A DNA stretch of 64,000 bases from Glandiceps talaboti (Eukaryota > Hemichordata > Enteropneusta > Spengelidae). The stretch covers positions 20,685,611 to 20,749,610 of the forward strand of contig NC_135559.1 in the NCBI RefSeq assembly GCF_964340395.1, given 5' to 3'. The position numbers and the translations under genes were made by a program. The notes beneath the pieces are model-generated. The model was not told the origin of the DNA. It did not search any database and saw nothing but the letters and a program-made list of their open reading frames with translations. This document shows, in pieces, positions 57,352 to 64,000 of this stretch (position 1 is its first letter; every line of letters begins with the position of its first letter).

Positions 57352-58545
57352 CACAGACACTTCTTATCCCGAGATATGTATAAGAATATGTTTCTATTCT
57401 GAATACAATGAAATATCGATAATAGCCAATTGTACATGAAAGAGGTAAAATACACGTGTTTCTGTGATCGCACAAGTCCACTCACCGCGAAATATAGACT
57501 ACATGTCAAGCGGGATTTCGCGGTTAGTGGCCTTGCTCTATCACATTAATTCTCTGTCCTTTCAAGATATTACTATCAAAGCTACTAAGTCTGCTACCTG
57601 CTTAGGTTTGAAACTGGACCCTGAACTCAGTTGGTCAAACCATGTGTCTTATCTCCGTAGGGCATGTGGTTTCCGTCTAACAAGACTGGCACGTGTTAGG
57701 CGTCGTATACCGGAAAAAGTCAGAAAGAATGTAATAGCTGCTACTGTCTTCTCCCTTTTAGACTACTGTGACACAGTATTTTCTAATTGTAATCTCACTT
57801 TGAAAAGTAGTCTTCAAGGTATCATAAATTTTGCTGTACGAATTCAATGTGGCCTTAAAAAATCAGACCATGTAACACTTGCCAGAAATTCTCTAAATTG
57901 GCCAACTATTCAGGAAAGACACGATCAACACTTCAAAAATATTGTCAGTAAATGTATAAGCAAAAAAGTACCACTCTATTTATCTGATCTTGTCACCAAA
58001 AACTCAACAATACACCAATACAATACTCGGACCAAATACCACATTCCAAAGGCACACAGTCGTTCTTTCAAATACCGCTCATGTATTTCCGCAAATACGA
58101 CTACTTAGTAAACACTTAGTTTTTAATGTCTTAAACCGTTTTTAACTTCATAATTCTAGCATCTCTCGTGTTTTACTTTTTATAACTTTTATTTTATCTT
58201 TGTACTCTGCCCTGTAAATTTTGTTACTCTCCCATATTTTTAAATTATGTATCTTTGTATTTTAACGTATGTTTTGTATTTTTATATTCAATGCATGAAA
58301 ATCCATTTATGGATGCATTGACCTAGAGTAATAAATCAAAATCAAAAAATATCACAGGATCTAGAACACGTACGTCCCGAGACGGTTACCTCTTCCATAT
58401 CCTATATTTCGCAGTGAGCGGACTTTCGCGATCACAGAAACACGTGTTCATTTACCCCTTTGGTATATAATTGGCTAAACACGTTAATATTATTAATATT
58501 TTATTGTATTCTGATAGAAACATATTCTTGAAACAAATGCCTGTG
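57352..58545. mobile_element. TIR DNA transposon (non-autonomous) carrying a LINE insertion
   Basis: Terminal inverted repeats of about 150 bp: the left begins CACAGACAC and reads on through TTTCTGTGATCGC and CACCGCGAAATATAG; the right arm (about 58,398-58,545) is its reverse complement and ends GCCTGTG. Both ends are flanked by GTTTAC (57,346-57,351 and 58,546-58,551), a 6-bp candidate target duplication. The middle is a LINE fragment, so a smaller host element was invaded. Confidence 0.65.
57520..58350 (+). pseudogene. 5'-truncated non-LTR retrotransposon 3' end
   Basis: The frame through 58,108 reads CLGLKLDPELSWSNHVSYL, then FRLTRLARVRRRIP, AATVFSLLDYCDTVF and a C-terminal NTRTKYHIPKAHSR, the thumb and tail region of jockey/CR1-type RTs. 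The catalytic palm is absent. A 3' UTR with a small ATGCATGAAAATCCATTTATGG-type hairpin ends in AATAAATCAAAATCAAAAAA at about 58,330-58,348, a LINE-like tail. 5' truncation is normal for LINE insertions. The start boundary is approximate. Confidence 0.72.
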
Positions 58546-58730
58546 GTTTACAGATCCTGTTATAAAAAAGTCTGAGCATGGAAGTATAACCCACAGGAAG
58601 AACAACTGGGGTGGGATCAAACAGCACATGTTGAATGCCGCTGTTTGCACTGCAATCAGTAACAGCTTACTTTAAGCTTGATAAGCTGGCTTTCCTAACG
58701 ATGTGTGAACAACTTCCGGGTGTCCCGAAC

Positions 58731-61700
58731 GGGTGACCCTAAAACGAATGACAACCTGAATGACGGAAAACGAATGACAGCATTTCTAGGTGGTAAACAG
58801 TGGAATGACACCCTTTTCTACATTCAGTTAGTTGAATGACACCCTCTGCACTGTAGAACCAGTGGAATGACAGCCGCCACTCTATAAAATAAGTGGAATG
58901 ACAGCATTTTTAATGCTTTGGAACTGGAATGACAGCATTTCTAGGTGGTAAACAGTGGAATGACACCCTTTTCTACAATCAGCTAGTTGAATGACACACT
59001 CTGCACTGTAGAACCACTGGAATGACAGCCGCCACTCTATAAAATAAGTGGAATGACAGCATTTTCAATGCTTTAGAACTGGAATGACAGCATTTCTAGG
59101 TGGTAAACAGTGGAATGACACCCTTTTCTACATTCAGTTAGTTGAATGACACACTCTGCACTGTAGAACCACTGGAATGACAGCCGCCACTCTATAAAAT
59201 AAGTGGAATGACAGCATTTTCAATGTTTTAGAACTGGAATGACAGCATTTCTAGGTGGTAAACAGTGGAATGACACCCTTTTCTACATTCAGTTAGTTGA
59301 ATGACACCCTCTGCACTGTAGAACCAGTGGAATGACAGCCGCCACTCTATAAAATAAGTGGAATGACAGCATTTTCAATGCTTTGGAACTGGAATGACAG
59401 CATTTCTAGGTGGTAAACAGTGGAATGACACCCTTTTCTACATTCAGTTAGTTGAATGACACACTCTGCACTGTAGAACCAGTGGAATGACAGCCGCCAC
59501 TCTATAAAATAAGTGGAATGACAGCATTTTTAATGCTTTGGAACTGGAATGACAGCATTTCTAGGTGGTAAACAGTGGAATGACACCCTTTTCTACATTC
59601 AGTTAGTTGAATGACACCCTCTGCACTGTAAAACCACTGGAATGACAGCCGCCACTCTATAAAATAAGTGGAATGACAGCATTTTCAATGTTTTAGAACT
59701 GGAATGACAGCATTTCTAGGTGGTAAACAGTGGAATGACACCCTTTTCTACATTCAGTTAGTTGAATGACACACTCTGCACTGTAGAACCAGTGGAATGA
59801 CAGCCGCCACTCTATAAAATAAGTGGAATGACAGCATTTTTAATGCTTTGGAACTGGAATGACAGCATTTCTAGGTGGTAAACAGTGGAATGACACCCTT
59901 TTCTACATTCAGTTAGTTGAATGACACCCTCTGCACTGTAAAACCACTGGAATGACAGCCGCCACTCTATAAAATAAGTGGAATGACAGCATTTTCAATG
60001 TTTTAGAACTGGAATGACAGCATTTCTAGGTGGTAAACAGTGGAATGACACCCTTTTCTACATTCAGTTAGTTGAATGACACACTCTGCACTGTAGAACC
60101 AGTGGAATGACAGCCGCCACTCTATAAAATAAGTGGAATGACAGCATTTTTAATGCTTTGGAACTGGAATGACAGCATTTCTAGGTGGTAAACAGTGGAA
60201 TGACACCCTTTTCTACATTCAGTTAGTTGAATGACACCCTCTGCACTGTAGAACCAGTGGAATGACAGCCGCCACTCTATAAAATAAGTGGAATGACAGC
60301 ATTTTTAATGCTTTGGAACTGGAATGACAGCATTTCTAGGTGGTAAACAGTGGAATGACACCCTTTTCTACATTCAGTTAGTTGAATGACACCCTCTGCA
60401 CTGTAGAACCAGTGGAATGACAGCCGCCACTCTATAAAATAAGTGGAATGACAGCATTTTTAATGCTTTGGAACTGGAATGACAACATTTCTAGGTGGTA
60501 AACAGTGGAATGACACCCTTTTCTACATTCAGTTAGTTGAATGACACCCTCTGCACTGTAAAACCACTGGAATGACAGCCGCCACTCTATAAAATAAGTG
60601 GAATGACAGCATTTTCAATGTTTTAGAACTGGAATGACAGCATTTCTAGGTGGTAAACAGTGGAATGACACCCTTTTCTACATTCAGTTAGTTGAAAGGG
60701 GTGTCATTCCACTGTTTACCACCTAGAAATGCTGTCATTCCAGTTCTAAACCATTGAAAATGCTGTCATTCCACTTATTTTACAGAGTGGCGGCTGTCAT
60801 TCCATTGGTTTTACAGTGCAGAGGGTGTCATTCAACTAACTGATTGTAGAAAAGGGTGTCATTCCACTGTTTACCACCTAGAAATGTTGTCATTCCAGTT
60901 CCAAAGCATTAAAAATGCTGTCATTCCACTTATTTTATAGAGTGGCGGCTGTCATTCCAGTGGTTCTACAGTGCATAGGGTGTCATTCAACTAACTGATT
61001 GTAGAAAGGGTGTCATTCCACTGTTTACCACCTAGAAATTCTGTCATTCCAGTTCCAAAGCATTAAAAATGCTGTCATTCCACTTATTTTATAGAGTGGC
61101 GGCTGTCATTCCACTGGTTTTACAGTGCAGAGTTTGTCATTCAACTAACTGATTGTAGAAAAGGGTGTCATTCCACTGTTTACCACCTAGAAATGCTGTC
61201 ATTCCAGTTCCAAAGCATTGAAAATGCTGTCATTCCACTTATTTTACAGAGTGGCGGCTGTCATTCCATTGGTTTTACAGTGCAGAGGGTGTCATTCAAC
61301 TAACTGATTGTAGAAAAGGGTGTCATTCCACTGTTTACCACCTAGAAATGTTGTCATTCCAGTTCTAAAGCATTGAAAATGCTGTCATTCCACTTATTTT
61401 ATAGAGTGGCGGCTGTCATTCCAGTGGTTCTACAGTGCAGAGTGTGTCATTCAACTAACTGATTGTAGAAAAGGGTGTCATTCCACTGTTTACCATCTAG
61501 AAATGCTGTCATTCCAGTTCCAAAGCATTAAAAATGCTGTCATTCCACTTATTTTATAGAGTGGCGGCTGTCATTCCAGTGGTTCTACAGTGCAGAGTGT
61601 GTCATTCAACTAACTGAATGTAGAAAAGGGTGTCATTCCACTGTTTACCACCTAGAAATGCTGTCATTCCAGTTCTAAAGCATTGAAAATGCTGTCATTC

Positions 61701-61865
61701 CACTTATTTTATAGAGTGGCGGCTGTCATTCCACTGGTTTTACAGTGCAGAGGGTGTCATTCAACTAACTGAATGTAGAAAAGGGTGTCATTCCACTGTT
61801 TACCACCTAGAAATGCTGTCATTCGTTTTCCGTCATTCAGGTTGTCATTCGTTTTAGGGTCACCC
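58731..61865. mobile_element. Mutator-like foldback element built from 155-bp repeats
   Basis: The 3,135-bp element begins GGGTGACCCTAAAACGAATG and ends with the exact reverse complement. It is flanked by a perfect 9-bp direct repeat GTCCCGAAC (58,722-58,730; 61,866-61,874). The left arm has 12 units of exactly 155 bp (landmark TGGTAAACAG at 58791, 58946, 59101 and on to 60651); the right arm has seven inverted units (landmarks 60712 to 61796, all 155 bp but one of 154). Arms meet at about 60,696 with almost no spacer. Each unit holds five copies of (G)GAATGACA. No transposase is encoded. A 9-bp duplication with long TIRs is typical of Mutator-like elements. Confidence 0.88.
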
Positions 61866-61945
61866 GTCCCGAACAAGCTAGCATATTAATGACGTAGTTC
61901 GGGTGTTGTCGTGGATACTCGTTACACATAAGTCTGAGGTAGAAA

Positions 61946-62570
61946 CACAGGCATTTGTTTCCCGAGTTATGTCTCAGAATATTTCTATCAGAATAAAATT
62001 ACAAGGGGAATTGGAGGAGCTAATTTTTTTCTAACTACCTTCCGAAAAAGTGATTGGATATGTTTACAAGGTAAATGGAGAGCTGCTATCGGCCGCCATA
62101 ACATGTGCTGCTGTTAGTGTTACCATGGATGTATTAGTGAGATGGTGTTACATAAAGGGCTCGGACAATATGCGAAATAGGTAGTTATAAAAACATTCTG
62201 CTCCGATCCAATTCCCCTACATGGCGTCAGAAATCGGTTGATATCTTTGATAGGCATGCTCCGATGTAACAACGACGATTTATCGGAAGATTGTTACATT
62301 TGGGAACTAGGACGGAAGATACAATCGAAATGTTTGCCCACTACAACGGCCGGTTGAAAGTTCATGTTTATGTACGGTATCGCGGCTGCCTTTCAAACCT
62401 CGTGTCTTCTTTCGCGGTGAGTGAACCTGCGCGATCACAGAAACAAGTGTAATTTTACCCCTTTCATATATAGTTGGCTAAATACGTCAACATTAACGAT
62501 ATTATCGACATTTTATTGTATTCTGATAGAAATATTCTGAGACATAACTCGGGAAACAAATGCCTTTGGA
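61946..62570. mobile_element. Second copy of the CACAGGCATTTGTTTC TIR family
   Basis: The left end CACAGGCATTTGTTTCCCGA, continuing to TTTCTATCAGAATA, is matched in reverse complement by 62,517-62,568. The inner right part (62,405-62,520, TCGCGGTGAGTGAAC...GCGATCACAGAAACA) is homologous to the right arm of the element at 57,352. Flanks share TAGAAA (61,940-61,945 and 62,571-62,576), again a 6-bp candidate duplication, with two extra bases at the right end. Confidence 0.65.
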
Positions 62571-62576
62571 TAGAAA

Positions 62577-63690
62577 GTAAGGGAAATGAAGAGTCGCATT
62601 GTAGTCAACAAGTTTAGCAACCACCACAGCAGTCAAATAATAGTCTTACTGACACCAAAACCGCCTAAAAAAGTAAGGAAAATGCTTCCCTGTGCATTTG
62701 TATATAAGCAAATGACAAAAAAGGGACACGAGCGTACGTGGTGATGTCAAGAAATCAAAATTTTCAACTCGCGTCTGCACACTCCGGAACAAACCGGAAC
62801 ATGTAGACAAAAATACCGTTGGAAAGCATGTAATCTGCGGTTCATTTTCTTTAAAGACAGTTTTTGTTCTGATTTGTTCCACATGTTGAAATCGAGAGTT
62901 GAAAAACATTCACAAAAACGAGTGCGCAAACTAGAAATTGGTGTAACTTCCGTCAATCTTACTCGATCGTGGGTTATACTTCCATGGACTGAGTAACCGA
63001 GATATTTCAGGTGAGGGGGGGGGGGGCTTCAAGATTTAGTATATAAATAGTAGTAGTAGTACTACTACTACTACTACTAGTACTATCACGGATATGGTGC
63101 AGTTTCTGAGACCGGTGTAGAACCATAAAATGCAATCCATGATAACACTATTTCCGGTGACATAGATTGAGAACAAAAGAATACATATCTTGTTCTTATG
63201 GCAATGACTTGTGCGACATGAGCCACCAAAGCTAGCATACGTAACTGGTTTCACACTAGCGCAGTATGTTGTTCCCCAATGTTCCCCTATGTTGTTCCCC
63301 AATGCCTGTGCCTGGGACCCTATTTTGCATATGACTGACTGCATGTTTGGAGGTGGAGAACTTGTGGTGACTCACTGGCAAGTAATCACCAAAATATAAA
63401 CATTCCCTATCTGGGTTGTTCACATGCAAATGCCGCATATTTAATAATCCTGAGTGACACACAATCTACAGAGGGGTATTTGTCTCATTTTGGAAGGTTT
63501 TTTCATTCTATGAAATAAACATTGATTTTCAACTAATTTGTGTATCAAGTTACCATCCTACGACATTCACCAACAATTTGTACATGATACATGACGTGTG
63601 TGTTTCTCGGAGCACAGAAAAAATGCTGAAAAACAAGACCCAGAAGCTAGTGCTCTGTACAGCAGTTTGAATTTCCCACATTTGCATAGA
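62577..63690. other. Non-coding spacer
   Basis: No exon recognised. Contains a short (TAG)n/(TAC)n palindrome at about 63,048-63,082 and a local repeat TTGTTCCCCAATG (63,268 and 63,291). Confidence 0.4.
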
Positions 63691-63988
63691 TTAGCCGAGA
63701 CTATCTCACAGCCCTCGAAGCTTCGCTTTACTAAGCTAAACGAATTATTTTATATGTACCCATGTCAGCTATATAACGGTACTCGAATATCCTTGTACTG
63801 TGCGCCCTCATCGACCATGATAGAGATAACCATTCGTTGACGTGTGATGAGGGCGCACAGTACAAGGTTATTCGTACGATCTTAGAGTACGTTATGTAGA
63901 TGGTATTGGTATATACAAAATAATTCATTTAGCATCAATTTTAGCAAAGCGAAGCTCCGAGGACTGTGAGAGAGAGTCTAAGATTAAC
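63691..63988. mobile_element. ~298-bp hairpin MITE
   Basis: The outer arm TCACAGCCCTCGAAGCTTCGCTT...AAACGAATTATTTTATATGTACC pairs with its reverse complement at about 63,918-63,980. The inner arm CCTTGTACTGTGCGCCCTCATC (about 63,792-63,815) pairs with GATGAGGGCGCACAGTACAA (63,847-63,867). Nearly the whole element folds on itself. Open frames on both strands follow from the palindrome. Confidence 0.68.
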
Positions 63989-64000
63989 CATAATCCTCTT

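Noticed and set aside
62646-62956. Two overlapping minus-strand frames of 69 and 87 codons
   Set aside because: Mutually overlapping, no splice signals in place, no recognisable family. Weak self-complementarity at 62,760-62,900 is too poor to call an element.

Overview
This window is nuclear DNA from an animal, most likely a marine invertebrate. It is AT-rich, its genes are split by GT-AG introns, and it carries microsatellites, satellites, LINE, Penelope-like and SINE remnants and hairpin elements. The species cannot be named from the sequence alone; amphioxus, hemichordate or lophotrochozoan would all fit.

Left third (1-20,550, + strand): the 3' part of one large gene. I reconstruct 28 coding exons between 396 and 19265. 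Every junction uses GT...AG, every splice phase agrees, and the joined frame stays open for 1,927 residues to a TGA. The 5' end lies outside the window. The product is a single-pass cell-surface protein: several fibronectin-III-like modules, a Cys-rich and LamG-like middle, more FN3-like modules, two cadherin-like repeats, two EGF-like domains, one transmembrane helix and an acidic cytoplasmic tail of about 163 residues. Introns carry a tRNA-derived SINE, a hairpin element, a GGGCGTGGTC repeat and microsatellites lying very close to splice sites.

Middle (20,550-56,080): essentially gene-free and built of repeats. A degenerate LINE reverse transcriptase on the minus strand (25.56-26.67 kb) abuts a 7.1-kb satellite of 169-bp monomers. 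Dispersed repeats follow, then a 7.5-kb CTATA/TATAG array that switches strand about ten times. Next come a recent 1.16-kb tandem duplication (two full copies and one partial), a broken Penelope-like RT fragment, a long inverted-repeat element, a degenerate 235-bp tandem repeat and 21-bp periodic minisatellites.

Right end (56,080-64,000): a plausible second gene starts on the + strand, with CCAAT boxes, a 5' UTR exon and a 56-codon first coding exon of unknown family. Its presumed first coding intron holds a cluster of transposons: a TIR element containing a LINE 3' end, a relative of it, and between them a 3,135-bp foldback element made of 155-bp repeats with a 9-bp target-site duplication, as expected for the Mutator-like superfamily. 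A hairpin MITE closes the window.

The best candidate for something undescribed is the 155-bp-repeat foldback element. The strand-switching pentanucleotide array and the indel-free 169-bp satellite come next.
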